DNA from: Cellulosimicrobium terreum
GTDB lineage: Bacteria; Actinomycetota; Actinomycetes; Actinomycetales; Cellulomonadaceae
NCBI GenBank assembly: GCA_014803435.1
Contig: JACYFD010000005.1
Location: forward strand, 248,001 to 312,000
Length of the DNA stretch: 64,000 nucleotides
Direction of reading: 5' to 3'
The position numbers were made by a program, and so were the translations under genes. Shown here one piece after another: positions 1-8,504 of the stretch. The notes beneath the pieces are model-generated. The model was not told the DNA's origin and did not search any database. It worked only from the letters and a program-made list of their open reading frames with translations. Numbering within the stretch: position 1 is the first letter of the stretch; each line of letters begins with the position of its first letter.

Positions 1-1
1 G

Positions 2-2467
2 CTGGACGGGCTCGGGTACGTCGTCATGGACGAGGTCCACTACCTCGCCGACCGGTTCCGCGGGCCGGTGTGGGAAGAGGTCATCATCCACCTGTCCGAC
101 GACGTGCAGCTCGTGTCTCTGTCCGCGACCGTGTCGAACGCGGAGGAGTTCGGGGACTGGCTCGAGATGGTGCGCGGCGACACGACCGTCGTCGTCAGCG
201 AGCGCCGCCCGGTGCCGTTGTGGCAGCACGTCCTCGTGGCGTCGGCGAACCCCGCCACGGACACGGCGCGCGCGGGGAGCGTGCACGGCCTGCGCTCGGT
301 CGGTGCGGACCTCCTCGACCTGTACGCGGGACACGTGGACCCGACGGACCCGGGCGTGAACCCGCCGATCAACCCCGACCTGCTCGCGGCGTTCCGTGCG
401 GCTCCGCGCAGCGGCGGTCCCGGCGGTGGGCGCGGGGACCGCGGGTACCGGGGTCGTGGCGGGCGGCGCACGGGCGGTGGCGACCGGCTGGGGGCGCGTC
501 GTACGCCCGCGAGGTTCGCCGTCGTCGACGCGCTGGACGACGACTCGCTGCTGCCGGCGATCTACTTCGTGTTCTCCCGCGCGGGGTGCGAGGGTGCGGT
601 CACCCAGTGCCTGACGGCGGGGCTGCGTCTCACGTCGCCCGCCGAGGAGGCGCAGATCCGGGCCCTGGTCGAGGAGCGCAGCGCCGCCATCGCGCCCGAG
701 GACCTCGAGGTCCTCGGGTACTGGACGTGGGCCGAGGCGTTGGCGCGCGGGATCGCGGCGCACCACGCGGGCATGCTCCCGGTGTTCAAGGAGACGGTGG
801 AGGAGCTGTTCAGCCGCGGCCTGGTGAAGGTCGTGTTCGCGACGGAGACGCTCGCGCTGGGCATCAACATGCCGGCCCGCTCCGTCGTGATGGAGAAGCT
901 CGTGAAGTGGGACGGGACGGCGCACGTCGACGTCACCCCGGGGGAGTACACCCAGCTCACGGGCCGGGCGGGGCGGCGCGGCATCGACGTGGAGGGGCAC
1001 GCGGTGGTCGTGGACCACGCGGGCCTGGACCCGGTGCACCTGGCCGGGCTCGCGTCCAAGCGCCTGTACCCGCTGCGCTCGAGCTTCCGCCCGACGTACA
1101 ACATGGCGGTCAACCTGGTCGCGCAGGTCGGGCGGGACCGGGCGCGCGACGTGCTGGAGACGTCGTTCGCGCAGTTCCAGGCCGACCGGGGCGTCGTCGG
1201 GCTCGCGAAGCAGGCGCAGGCCCACGCCGAGGCCCTCGACGGGTACGCGCAGGCCATGACGTGCGACCGGGGCGACTTCGCGCAGTACGCGACCCTGCGG
1301 CGGCGTATCGCTGCCCGCGAGTCGGACCTGTCGCGCGCGGCGAGCCGGTCGCGGCGGGCGGAGGTCGTCGCGGCGTTCGAGCGGCTGCGGCCCGGGGACG
1401 TGGTCGAGGTGCCGTCCGGGCGGCGCGCGGGGTACGTCGTCGTGCTCGACCCGGGGGAGGGGGCCGGGTTCGACGGGCCGCGCCCCACGGTCCTGACGCA
1501 GGACCGGCAGGTGAAGAAGCTCACCGTCGCGGACGCTCCCGGTGGTGTCCGCACGGTCGCGCACGTCAAGATCCCGAAGACGTTCAACGCGCGGGTCCCC
1601 GCGCAGCGGCGCGACCTCGCGTCCACCCTGCGCAACGCACTCGGCGCGCTCGACGAGCCGGGCAGCCGGCCCGGGAAGGCGACGCGGGCCCGCTCGGGGG
1701 CGGCCGACGACGCCCAGCTGTCGCGCCTGCGCGCCGAGCTGCGGGCCCACCCGTGCCACGACTGCCCGGACCGCGAGGACCACGCCCGCTGGTCCGAGCG
1801 GTGGGCACGGCTGAAGAAGGAGCACGACCAGCTCGTGCGCCGCGTCGAGGGCCGCACCGGCTCCATCGCGAAGCTGTTCGACCGCACGTGCGACGTGCTG
1901 CGCACCCTCGGGTACCTCACCCGGCCGGACGAGGGCTCCGACACCGGCACGCTGACGGTCACGCCCGACGGGCAGTGGCTGCGCCGCCTGTACGCGGAGA
2001 ACGACCTGCTGCTCGCGGAGTGCCTGCGCCGCGGCGTGTGGGACGGCCTCGACGCCCCCGGCCTCGCCGCCGTCGTGTCCACGTGCGTCTACTCCGCGCG
2101 CCGCGACGACGGCGCCGAGCCGTACGTCCCCGGGGGCCCGGAGGGCAGGCTCGCGCGCGCCCTGGAGGACACGGTGCGCGTCTGGTCCCAGGTCGACGAC
2201 CTCGAGGGCGAGCACGGGCTCGACGCCACCGGCGAGGTCGACCTCGGGCTCGTCGCCGCCGTGCACCGCTGGGCCGCGGGCCGCAGCCTCGACGCGGTGC
2301 TGCGGGGTCAGGAGATCGCGGCGGGCGACTTCGTGCGCTGGTGCAAGCAGGTCATCGACGTGCTGGACCAGATCGCGGGCGCCGCACCCGACGCGGCCCT
2401 GCGCCGCACGGCGATCCAGGCGATCGAGCGGCTGCGTCGCGGCGTCGTCGCCTATTCGAGCGTGTGA
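2..2467 (+). CDS. helY: HelY-type DEAD/DEAH-box RNA helicase (3' part)
   Basis: Superfamily 2 helicase of the Ski2/Mtr4 group, expected to unwind RNA with ATP. The start lies before the window, so 821 residues are visible and the Walker A region is missing. Motif II (DEVH) is at visible residues 10-13, motif III (SAT) at about 41-43, and motif VI (QLTGRAGRRG) near 318-327. The C-terminal part matches the DSHCT domain typical of Ski2-like helicases. A basic Gly/Arg-rich insert lies near residues 135-160. The stop codon overlaps the next start by four bases (GTGA). The family call is firm; the RNA substrate is unknown. Confidence 0.93.
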   Translation: MDGLGYVVMDEVHYLADRFRGPVWEEVIIHLSDDVQLVSLSATVSNAEEFGDWLEMVRGDTTVVVSERRPVPLWQHVLVASANPATDTARAGSVHGLRSVGADLLDLYAGHVDPTDPGVNPPINPDLLAAFRAAPRSGGPGGGRGDRGYRGRGGRRTGGGDRLGARRTPARFAVVDALDDDSLLPAIYFVFSRAGCEGAVTQCLTAGLRLTSPAEEAQIRALVEERSAAIAPEDLEVLGYWTWAEALARGIAAHHAGMLPVFKETVEELFSRGLVKVVFATETLALGINMPARSVVMEKLVKWDGTAHVDVTPGEYTQLTGRAGRRGIDVEGHAVVVDHAGLDPVHLAGLASKRLYPLRSSFRPTYNMAVNLVAQVGRDRARDVLETSFAQFQADRGVVGLAKQAQAHAEALDGYAQAMTCDRGDFAQYATLRRRIAARESDLSRAASRSRRAEVVAAFERLRPGDVVEVPSGRRAGYVVVLDPGEGAGFDGPRPTVLTQDRQVKKLTVADAPGGVRTVAHVKIPKTFNARVPAQRRDLASTLRNALGALDEPGSRPGKATRARSGAADDAQLSRLRAELRAHPCHDCPDREDHARWSERWARLKKEHDQLVRRVEGRTGSIAKLFDRTCDVLRTLGYLTRPDEGSDTGTLTVTPDGQWLRRLYAENDLLLAECLRRGVWDGLDAPGLAAVVSTCVYSARRDDGAEPYVPGGPEGRLARALEDTVRVWSQVDDLEGEHGLDATGEVDLGLVAAVHRWAAGRSLDAVLRGQEIAAGDFVRWCKQVIDVLDQIAGAAPDAALRRTAIQAIERLRRGVVAYSSV

Positions 2468-3327
2468 GCAGCCACGCCCGCGCCCGCCGCGCGATCGCCC
2501 ACGTCGCCGCACGGTCCCTGCCCGGCCCGCCGGTCCCCCCGCACGCCCGCGTGTGCCTGCACCTGCACCCCGATGTCGACACGCAGGGCCGTCCCACGCT
2601 CCTGCGCGTCCTCGCCGAGGGCAGGTACCTGTCGCAGTTCGCGACGGGCACGAGCAACGGCGGGCTCACCGCCCACACCCGGGGCGACCGCTGGACCTGG
2701 GAGCACACCCTGTTCGGGGGCGCGTACGACGACGCGGAGCCGTCCGAGCGCCCGGTGTACGGGGCGCTCGACCTCGCGCCCACCCCGCCCGTCCGCGAGG
2801 ACGCCGGCGGCTACGGCCCCGCCCCGCGATTCGGGTCCGCGCACCTGCGGTTGGCGACAGGTACGACCGCCCGCGCCACGTTCGCCTACCCCGACAGCGC
2901 CCACCACCCCGAGTCGTTCGGCGTACCCGACGGCATGGGACTGGTCGCGCTGCTCGACGCGGACGTGCCGGGTGACCCGCTGGACCGGTATGTCGAGGCG
3001 CACGTCCACGGGCCGGTGCGCGTGCCCGACGACGTCGAGGCGCTGGTCCTGGACCCGTCGTGCGCCGGTGGTGGGCTCGAGCGGGCGGCGCGTGCTGCCG
3101 GGCTCGTGGTCGAGCTGCACGACGGGTACGCGGCGCACGTGGAGACGATCGAGCAGCACCCTGACTACCGCGGGCCACAGGTCGTGGCGCTCGCCCGTCG
3201 GCTCGCGGTCGACGGAGTCCTGACCCCCGCGATCCTCGGTCGTGCGCGCGGCCGGGACGACGTCGACGCGCGCCGGCTCAAGCAGCTGTGGCACTGCGTG
3301 GCGAGGTTCGGACGCGCCACCTCCTGA
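2464..3327 (+). CDS. DUF3626 family protein
   Basis: A 287-residue protein with the DUF3626 pattern: an LHLHPD segment near the N-terminus, then a QFATGTSNGGLTA block, a WEHTLFGGAYD block, and a C-terminal DYRGPQVVALARRL segment. The family has no established function; the several conserved His, Asp and Glu residues would suit an enzyme, but that is inference. The GTG start sits inside the stop of the helicase gene (GTGA overlap), so the two are almost certainly cotranscribed and translationally coupled. No signal peptide or membrane segment is visible, so a cytoplasmic protein is expected. Confidence 0.85.
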   Translation: MSSHARARRAIAHVAARSLPGPPVPPHARVCLHLHPDVDTQGRPTLLRVLAEGRYLSQFATGTSNGGLTAHTRGDRWTWEHTLFGGAYDDAEPSERPVYGALDLAPTPPVREDAGGYGPAPRFGSAHLRLATGTTARATFAYPDSAHHPESFGVPDGMGLVALLDADVPGDPLDRYVEAHVHGPVRVPDDVEALVLDPSCAGGGLERAARAAGLVVELHDGYAAHVETIEQHPDYRGPQVVALARRLAVDGVLTPAILGRARGRDDVDARRLKQLWHCVARFGRATS

Positions 3328-3407
3328 CCGCCGTCCAGGGCGCTCCGAGACCGTCGGCGTAGGTCGAAGGGACGAACCTCGCAGGTGGGGAGGTATCGTG
3401 AAGGATT

Positions 3408-5048
3408 GTGGCTTCGACCTTGTACCGCGGTGGCGTGATCCACTCCTCGACCGACCCGTTCGCCGAAGCGCTGCTCGTCGACGACGGGGTGATCGCGTGG
3501 ATCGGCGCGAACGACACCGCCGACGGCCTGGCCGCGCGCGCCGACCGGGTCGTCGAGCTCGACGGTGCGCTCGTCGCCCCCGGGTTCGTCGACTCCCACG
3601 TGCACCTGTTCGAGACGGGGCTCGCGCTCGTCGGCGCCGACCTGTCGGCACGCGCGGGCGTCACGTCCCTGGCGTCGGCCCTGGACGCCGTGGCGGCGGC
3701 GGCGCGCGACGCGGGCGAGGACGACGTCGTGCTCGCCTTCGGGTGGGACGAGCAGGCGTGGCCCGAGGGGCGTCGCCCCACCCGCTCCGAGCTGGACGCC
3801 GCGGCCGGCGGGCGCGCCGTGTACGCGGCGCGGGTCGACGTGCACTCGGCGGTGGTCTCGAGCGCGCTGGCGGACCGGTACGGGCTCGCGCAGCACCCGG
3901 GCTGGGACCCCTCGGGCCACGTGACGGGCGAGGCGCACCATGTGGCGCGCGACGCCGCCCGGCAGGTGTCCCCGGCCCGACGCACGGACCTGTACCGGCA
4001 GGCACTGGACGCGGCGGCCCGCCAGGGCATCGTGTCGGTCCACGAGATGAGCGCCCCGCACGTCGACACGCGCGCGGGGCTGCGCGAGCTGCTGGCCCTG
4101 ACGGGCGACGCGTCGAGCGGGCTGCCGCACGTCGTCGGGTACCGGGGCGAGCTGTGCGTGACGGTCGACGACGCGCGCGCCGTCCTCGCCGACGTGCCGG
4201 GCCTGACGGGAATCGCCGGGGACCTCAACGTCGACGGGTCGATCGGGTCGCGCACCGCCGCGATGCGCGCCCCGTACCGGGACGCCCCCGAGCCCGGGTA
4301 CCGCGGCGAGCTGTACCTGAGCGCGGAGCAGATCAGCAACCACGTCTCGGCGGTCGGCGCGGCCGGCACCCAGGGCGGGTTCCACGTCATCGGGGACCGG
4401 GCGATGGACGAGCTGGTGCTGGGCCTGAAGGTCGCCGCCGAGGTGCACGGCACGTCGTCGGTGCGCGCGGCACGCCACCGGGTCGAGCACGCGCTGTTCG
4501 TCGACGCGTCGGCGATGGCGACGCTGCTGCTGCTCGGGGTGAGCCTAAGCGTGCAGCCCGCGTTCGACGCCGCGTGGGGCGGCGCGGACGGGATGTACGC
4601 GACCCGTGTGGGCGCGACCCGCGCGGAGGCCCTGAGCCCGTTCGCGGACCTCGCGACCGCGGGCGTGCCGCTCGCGTTCGGCTCGGACGCGCCCGTGACC
4701 CGGCTCGACCCGTGGGCTGGTGTCCTGGCCGCGATGTCGCACGCCGACCTGGACCAGCGGGTGTCCGCGCGGGCGGCGTTCCGCGCGCACACGCGCGGCG
4801 GATGGCGCGTCGCCGGGCTCGACCACACGGGCGCCGGCCAGCTGCGCGTGGGAGCACCAGCACACCTCGCGGTGTGGCGGGCCGAGCACCTCGCGGTGCA
4901 GGGCACGCCCGGGCGGGCGGCGTCGTCGTGGAGCACGGACGCGCGCGCGGGCCAGCCGCTGCTCCCCGAGCTCGGGGAGCACGCTCCGGCACCGGTGTGC
5001 CTGCAGACCGTGCGCGACGGCGTCCCGCTGCACGACGAGCTCGACTGA
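3408..5048 (+). CDS. YtcJ-like metal-dependent amidohydrolase
   Basis: A 546-residue amidohydrolase-superfamily enzyme. The N-terminal strand-rich part leads to the metal-binding DSHVHLFETG motif near residues 62-71. A histidine-containing HVIGDRAMDE block follows in the middle, and the GSDAPVTRLDPW segment near residue 425 carries the late catalytic aspartate. This layout matches the YtcJ/exoenzyme-regulatory branch, which hydrolyses cyclic or linear amides; the substrate cannot be read from sequence. The GTG start is preceded by TATCGT eight bases upstream and a poorly spaced AAGGA, so it may be leaderless. It stands alone between the helY pair and lnt. Confidence 0.88.
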   Translation: MASTLYRGGVIHSSTDPFAEALLVDDGVIAWIGANDTADGLAARADRVVELDGALVAPGFVDSHVHLFETGLALVGADLSARAGVTSLASALDAVAAAARDAGEDDVVLAFGWDEQAWPEGRRPTRSELDAAAGGRAVYAARVDVHSAVVSSALADRYGLAQHPGWDPSGHVTGEAHHVARDAARQVSPARRTDLYRQALDAAARQGIVSVHEMSAPHVDTRAGLRELLALTGDASSGLPHVVGYRGELCVTVDDARAVLADVPGLTGIAGDLNVDGSIGSRTAAMRAPYRDAPEPGYRGELYLSAEQISNHVSAVGAAGTQGGFHVIGDRAMDELVLGLKVAAEVHGTSSVRAARHRVEHALFVDASAMATLLLLGVSLSVQPAFDAAWGGADGMYATRVGATRAEALSPFADLATAGVPLAFGSDAPVTRLDPWAGVLAAMSHADLDQRVSARAAFRAHTRGGWRVAGLDHTGAGQLRVGAPAHLAVWRAEHLAVQGTPGRAASSWSTDARAGQPLLPELGEHAPAPVCLQTVRDGVPLHDELD

Positions 5049-5078
5049 CCGGCGACCGGCGCGTGGGACCGCTACCGC

Positions 5079-5106
5079 TTGACACCCCGGCGAGCAGGGG
5101 TAGTTT
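5079..5106 (+). promoter_or_regulatory. Sigma70-type promoter upstream of lnt
   Basis: TTGACA at 5079-5084 and TAGTTT at 5101-5106 are separated by 16 bases, the best -35/-10 pair noted in the window. Transcription would start at about 5113-5114, where a GTG begins a short open frame. It may serve that frame, a longer lnt-ppm1 transcript, or both. Confidence 0.55.
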
Positions 5107-5113
5107 CGACAGG

Positions 5114-5305
5114 GTGTTCGGCCCCGCGGCCGTGCCAGGACCTGCCACCGTCGACGGCCCTGCGCGCACGCCGCACCGGGCAGCTGGCCGGTTCCGCGCG
5201 CTCAGTAGAAAACGTGCCTCGTTCGTGGCGTCGGGGGACGGGCCGAAGGGCGCGCGGGCCGGTCGCCAACCCGGCGCTGTCCGGGCGCCCGGGCTCGTGG
5301 CGTAG
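5114..5305 (+). CDS. Possible 63-residue leaderless small protein
   Basis: A GTG lies seven bases after the TAGTTT box of the promoter above, the same spacing as at other leaderless starts here. The frame runs 63 codons to a TAG and ends in the -10 box of lnt. The product is basic and Ala/Gly/Pro-rich, with no signal peptide, membrane segment or known motif. Third positions are mostly G or C, but one stretch (AGT AGA AAA CGT) is atypical and the GC background is high. It could be a real small protein, a regulatory upstream ORF, or only leader RNA. Confidence 0.28.
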   Translation: MFGPAAVPGPATVDGPARTPHRAAGRFRALSRKRASFVASGDGPKGARAGRQPGAVRAPGLVA

Positions 5306-5308
5306 TCT
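5303..5308 (+). promoter_or_regulatory. -10 element for leaderless lnt mRNA
   Basis: TAGTCT lies six bases before the lnt GTG, with no ribosome binding site between. This fits transcription starting on the start codon itself. Confidence 0.5.
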
Positions 5309-5314
5309 GCCCCC

Positions 5315-6940
5315 GTGCCGACGACCGACCCTGACCGCACCGCCGGCGAACCCATGACCGCCGTGGCCGCGGGCACGACCTCCACCACCGGGTGGACGGT
5401 CGGACGAGGGGTCGGCCTCGTCCTTGCGCTCGTCGGCGGGCTGCTGACGGATGCGGCGTTCCCCGACCGTGGATGGTGGCCGCTCGCGTTCGTCGGCATC
5501 GCCGCCCTGTTCCTCGCCCTGACGCGCGACGGCGCGTGGTGGGGTGCGCTCGTCGGCTTCACGTGGGGTGCGTCGTTCTTCCTCGTCCACCTGTGGTGGG
5601 CGAACGAGGCGACGGACACCGTGCCGTGGCTCGCGCTGTCCCTCATGGAGGCCGCGTTCGTCGCCGTCCTCGGCGCGGCCTGGGTGTGGGCGCGACGCTG
5701 GCCGTGGCTCGGCGCGCGGCCGTGGGTGCAGGCCCCCGCCTTCGCCGTGCTGTTCGTCGGTCTGGAGCAGGTGCGCACCGAGGTGCCGTTCGGCGGCTTC
5801 CCGTGGGGCCGGCTCGCCTACTCGCAGGCGGACTCGCCCCTGGGTCGTGCGGCGTGGCTCGCGGGGGAGAACCTCGTGTCGTTCCTCGTGGCGCTCGTCG
5901 GTGCGCTGCTCGCCGTCGCGCTCGTCGCGATCGTGCGGGACCGGTGGGCCGGCGTCGTCGTGCCGGTCGCCGTCGCGGGCGCGCTCGTCGCGGCGCCGCT
6001 GCTCGTGCCGCTCGACGACCGCGCCGAGTCGGGCACGCTCGAGGTCGGTGCGGTGCAGGGCAACGTGGACGAGCCGGGTCTCGGGTCGTTCGCGAACCGG
6101 GCCGTGGTCCTGAACAACCACCTGGAGGGCACGCGGGCGCTGCTCGACCAGGTGGACCAGGGCGACCTCGACGTCGTGCTGTGGCCGGAGAACGGCTCCG
6201 ACCTCGACCCGCAGACCAACCCTGACGTCGCGGCCGCGATCGACGACGCCGCGACGGAGGTGGGGGCGCCCATCCTCGTCGGGGCGCAGGAGTACCCGCC
6301 GACGGGCGGCCGGTACAACGTGTCGCTGCTGTGGGAGCCGGGCGCGGGCGTCGTCGACCGCTACGCCAAGCAGCACCCCGCGCCGTTCGGCGAGTACATC
6401 CCGATGCGCTCGTTCGTGCGGCTCTTCTCCGACCAGGTGGACCGCGTCACCCTCGACATGATCCCCGGGACCGAGACCGGCGTCATGGACCTCGCGTCAT
6501 CGCGCCTGGGCGGCACCGTGCCGCTCGGGGTCGTGATCTGCTTCGAGGTCGCCTACGACACCCTGGTGCGCGACGCCGTCGACGCCGGCGCGCAGGTCCT
6601 CGTGATCCAGACCAACAACGCGTCGTTCGGGTACACCGCCGAGTCGACGCAGCAGCTCGCCATGTCCCGGATGCGCGCCATCTCCACCGGTCGCGCCACC
6701 GTGCAGGTCTCGACCGTCGGGGTGAGCGGCATCATCGCGCCCGACGGCACGCTCGAGCAGTCCACGACGCTGTTCACCGCGGACCAGCTCGTCGCGTCCC
6801 TGCCGCTGCGCACCAGCCTGACGCCGGCCGTGCGGGCGGGCGCGACGCCCGCCGTCGTCATGATGCTCGGTGCCCTCCTCCTCCTGGGCACCGGCGTCGT
6901 CGCCGGCGTCCGCGAGCGCCGGCGCGGTCGGGCCGCATGA
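5315..6940 (+). CDS. lnt: Apolipoprotein N-acyltransferase
   Basis: Membrane enzyme that transfers a fatty acyl chain from phospholipid to the N-terminal cysteine of lipoproteins. The 541 residues begin with about six hydrophobic segments (residues 20-235), followed by a periplasm-facing nitrilase domain and a final membrane segment near 515-530. The catalytic triad is visible as Glu292 (LWPENGSD), Lys352 (YAKQHPAPFGEY) and Cys409 (VVICFEVAYD). The GTG start is chosen because TAGTCT lies six bases upstream; an in-frame ATG 39 bases later is the alternative. The stop overlaps the next start (ATGA). In mycobacteria lnt and ppm1 are one gene or neighbours; here they are separate. Confidence 0.96.
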   Translation: MPTTDPDRTAGEPMTAVAAGTTSTTGWTVGRGVGLVLALVGGLLTDAAFPDRGWWPLAFVGIAALFLALTRDGAWWGALVGFTWGASFFLVHLWWANEATDTVPWLALSLMEAAFVAVLGAAWVWARRWPWLGARPWVQAPAFAVLFVGLEQVRTEVPFGGFPWGRLAYSQADSPLGRAAWLAGENLVSFLVALVGALLAVALVAIVRDRWAGVVVPVAVAGALVAAPLLVPLDDRAESGTLEVGAVQGNVDEPGLGSFANRAVVLNNHLEGTRALLDQVDQGDLDVVLWPENGSDLDPQTNPDVAAAIDDAATEVGAPILVGAQEYPPTGGRYNVSLLWEPGAGVVDRYAKQHPAPFGEYIPMRSFVRLFSDQVDRVTLDMIPGTETGVMDLASSRLGGTVPLGVVICFEVAYDTLVRDAVDAGAQVLVIQTNNASFGYTAESTQQLAMSRMRAISTGRATVQVSTVGVSGIIAPDGTLEQSTTLFTADQLVASLPLRTSLTPAVRAGATPAVVMMLGALLLLGTGVVAGVRERRRGRAA

Positions 6941-7716
6941 GCGGGACCGCACGCACGCTCGTCGTCGTCCCGACGTACGACGAGGCGCTGACGCTGCCCG
7001 GGACCCTGGCGCGTCTGCGCGCTGCGGTGCCGGACGCGGACGTGCTCGTGGTCGACGACGCGTCCCCGGACGGCACGGGCGACCTCGCCGACGCCGCGGC
7101 GTCGGGCGACCCTGCCGTGCACGTGCTGCACCGGGCCGGCAAGGAGGGGCTGGGCGCGGCGTACGTCGCAGGGTTCGGGTGGGCCCTCGCCCGCGGGTAC
7201 GACGTCGTGGTGGAGATGGACGCCGACGGGTCCCACCAGCCGGAGCAGCTGCCGCGCCTGCTCGACGCGCTCGACGCCGCACCGTCGGGGGAGCGGGCAC
7301 CGGACCTGGTCATCGGGTCGCGCTGGGTGCCCGGCGGGCAGGTGGAGAACTGGCCGTGGCACCGCGAGCTGCTGTCCCGGTGCGGCAACGCGTACGTGCG
7401 CCTCGCCCTGGGGCTGCGCCTCGGGGACGCGACCGCCGGGTTCCGCGCCTACCGCGCCGACGCGCTGCGCGCCATGGACCTCGCGGGAGTCGAGTCCCAC
7501 GGGTACTGCTTCCAGGTCGACATGGCGTGGCGTGTCGCCCGCACCGGGGGTCGTGTCGTGGAGGTGCCGATCACGTTCGTCGAACGCACCGCGGGCACGT
7601 CCAAGATGAGCCGGTCGATCGTCACCGAGGCGCTGTGGAAGGTGACCGTGTGGGGGTTCGGTCGGCGGGCGCAGCAGCTGCGCCGCCTGGTGCCGTCCCG
7701 TACGCCCCGACCCTGA
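6937..7716 (+). CDS. ppm1: Polyprenol-phosphate mannose synthase
   Basis: GT2-family glycosyltransferase of 259 residues that makes polyprenyl-phosphate-mannose from GDP-mannose, the donor for lipoglycan and protein mannosylation outside the membrane. The GT-A signatures are present: VVVPTYDEA at the N-terminus, VVDDASPDGTGD near residue 36, and EMDADGSHQP near 93 with the metal-binding DxD. The GSRWVPGG and TAGFRAYR blocks are typical of DPM1-like enzymes. No membrane segment is seen, so membrane attachment probably depends on partners such as Lnt. The start overlaps the lnt stop by four bases, indicating coupling. Confidence 0.95.
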   Translation: MSGTARTLVVVPTYDEALTLPGTLARLRAAVPDADVLVVDDASPDGTGDLADAAASGDPAVHVLHRAGKEGLGAAYVAGFGWALARGYDVVVEMDADGSHQPEQLPRLLDALDAAPSGERAPDLVIGSRWVPGGQVENWPWHRELLSRCGNAYVRLALGLRLGDATAGFRAYRADALRAMDLAGVESHGYCFQVDMAWRVARTGGRVVEVPITFVERTAGTSKMSRSIVTEALWKVTVWGFGRRAQQLRRLVPSRTPRP

Positions 7717-7719
7717 CGG

Positions 7720-7769
7720 GTCGCACGACGAGGGGCCCGGACCGTGATGGTCCGGGCCCCTCGTGCGAC
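7720..7769. terminator. Bidirectional terminator between ppm1 and rbpA
   Basis: A long inverted repeat: the left arm 7720-7743 and right arm 7749-7769 pair over about 21 bases, with three extra bases bulged in the left arm and a loop of about five. It lies in the 64 bases between two convergent genes and would work for both. Confidence 0.85.
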
Positions 7770-7780
7770 GGTCTGTCGGG

Positions 7781-8125
7781 TCAGGCGCTGCGGCGCAGCT
7801 TGCCGGCGCGCAGCAGGCCCAGGCGCTCGTCGAGGAGCTCCTCGAGCTCGGAGATCGTGCGGCGCTCCAGGAGCATGTCCCAGTGGGTGCGGGCGGGCTT
7901 GCCCGCCTTCGGCTCGGGGCGCTCGGCGTCGCGCAGCAACGCCTCGGCGCCGCAGCGGCACTCCCAGACCGGGGGGACCTCGGCCTCGGTCGAGAACGGC
8001 AGGATGATGGTGTGCCCGTTGGGGCAGTCGTAGTGCGCCTGGAAGCGGGGGGCGAAGTCCACGCCCTCGTCCGACTCCATGCTCTTCGATCCGATGCTCA
8101 TCCCGCGCAGGGAACGGTCAGGCAT
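7781..8125 (-). CDS. rbpA: RNA polymerase-binding protein RbpA
   Basis: Actinobacterial RNA polymerase partner that binds the principal sigma factor and stabilises the open promoter complex. The 114 residues show the family layout: an N-terminal MPDRSLRG tail, a small zinc-type core with the CPNGH and CRCG pairs, and the nearly invariant THWDMLLERR sigma-interaction segment before a C-terminal helix. ATG 8125 is preferred over an in-frame TTG 12 bases upstream, because GGAGG (8131-8135) precedes the ATG by five bases and family members begin at this point. A SigR-like promoter lies about 90 bases upstream. Confidence 0.96.
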   Translation of the reverse strand: MPDRSLRGMSIGSKSMESDEGVDFAPRFQAHYDCPNGHTIILPFSTEAEVPPVWECRCGAEALLRDAERPEPKAGKPARTHWDMLLERRTISELEELLDERLGLLRAGKLRRSA

Positions 8126-8214
8126 GGTGTCCTCCAAGAGGTCGTCGGGGGTGAGGGGGCCGCACCCGGTGTGCCAGGCGGCGTGCCGTGATCACGAGCT
8201 TGTCCACGGGGTGG

Positions 8215-8240
8215 AACGCCTGGTCGTCAGTCGTTGTTCC
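8215..8240 (-). promoter_or_regulatory. SigR/SigH-type promoter of rbpA
   Basis: On the minus strand, GGAAC (8240-8236) is followed by exactly 18 bases and then GTT (8217-8215), preceded by C as in CGTT. This is the thiol-stress ECF sigma (SigR/SigH) pattern. In Streptomyces rbpA is a known SigR target. Transcription would start near 8207, giving a leader of about 80 bases. Confidence 0.7.
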
Positions 8241-8416
8241 GACGCAGCGTGAAGGTCCGGTGAACGTCACCCGATGCGTCGCAGCCTTCAGCGTCCCCCC
8301 GACGTCCGAACCCGGCGCTCACGGTGCGCCATCGGGTCCAAGCGTCCCGGGTTCGCCGGGCGACCGCAACTCGTCCGGCGTGGGTCGCATCACGTCCGCC
8401 TGTCGGGCGCGAGGCC

Positions 8417-8443
8417 GGGAACAAAGTCCCGCCGCACCCTGTT
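8417..8443 (+). promoter_or_regulatory. SigR/SigH-type promoter of the LLM/FMN reductase pair
   Basis: GGGAAC (8417-8422), 18 bases, then GTT (8441-8443) on the plus strand, with the same spacing as the site facing rbpA. Transcription would start near 8450, just before the palindrome at 8456-8469. Confidence 0.55.
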
Positions 8444-8455
8444 GACCCGCCTGTA

Positions 8456-8469
8456 CATGCAAACGCATG
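8456..8469. promoter_or_regulatory. Operator-like inverted repeat CATGC-N4-GCATG
   Basis: A perfect 5-base inverted repeat around AAAC, immediately downstream of the presumed start of transcription for the oxidoreductase gene. Its place suits a repressor site; the regulator is not encoded next to it. Confidence 0.45.
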
Positions 8470-8504
8470 GATCGATACCGTGATCGAGGACCTGGAGCGC
8501 AGTC

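Larger units (their letters stand above)
8126..8504. other. 379-base divergent spacer between rbpA and the flavin oxidoreductase gene
   Basis: No coding frame is supported here. It holds the rbpA ribosome binding site (8131-8135), a GGAAC-N18-GTT promoter on the minus strand (8215-8240), a GGGAAC-N18-GTT promoter on the plus strand (8417-8443) and a palindrome at 8456-8469. Nothing was recognised in 8241-8416. Confidence 0.6.

Noticed and set aside
562-2082. Long minus-strand open frame opposite helY
   Set aside because: Ser/Arg/Thr-rich translation typical of an antisense frame in high-GC DNA; the plus strand has clear helicase motifs.
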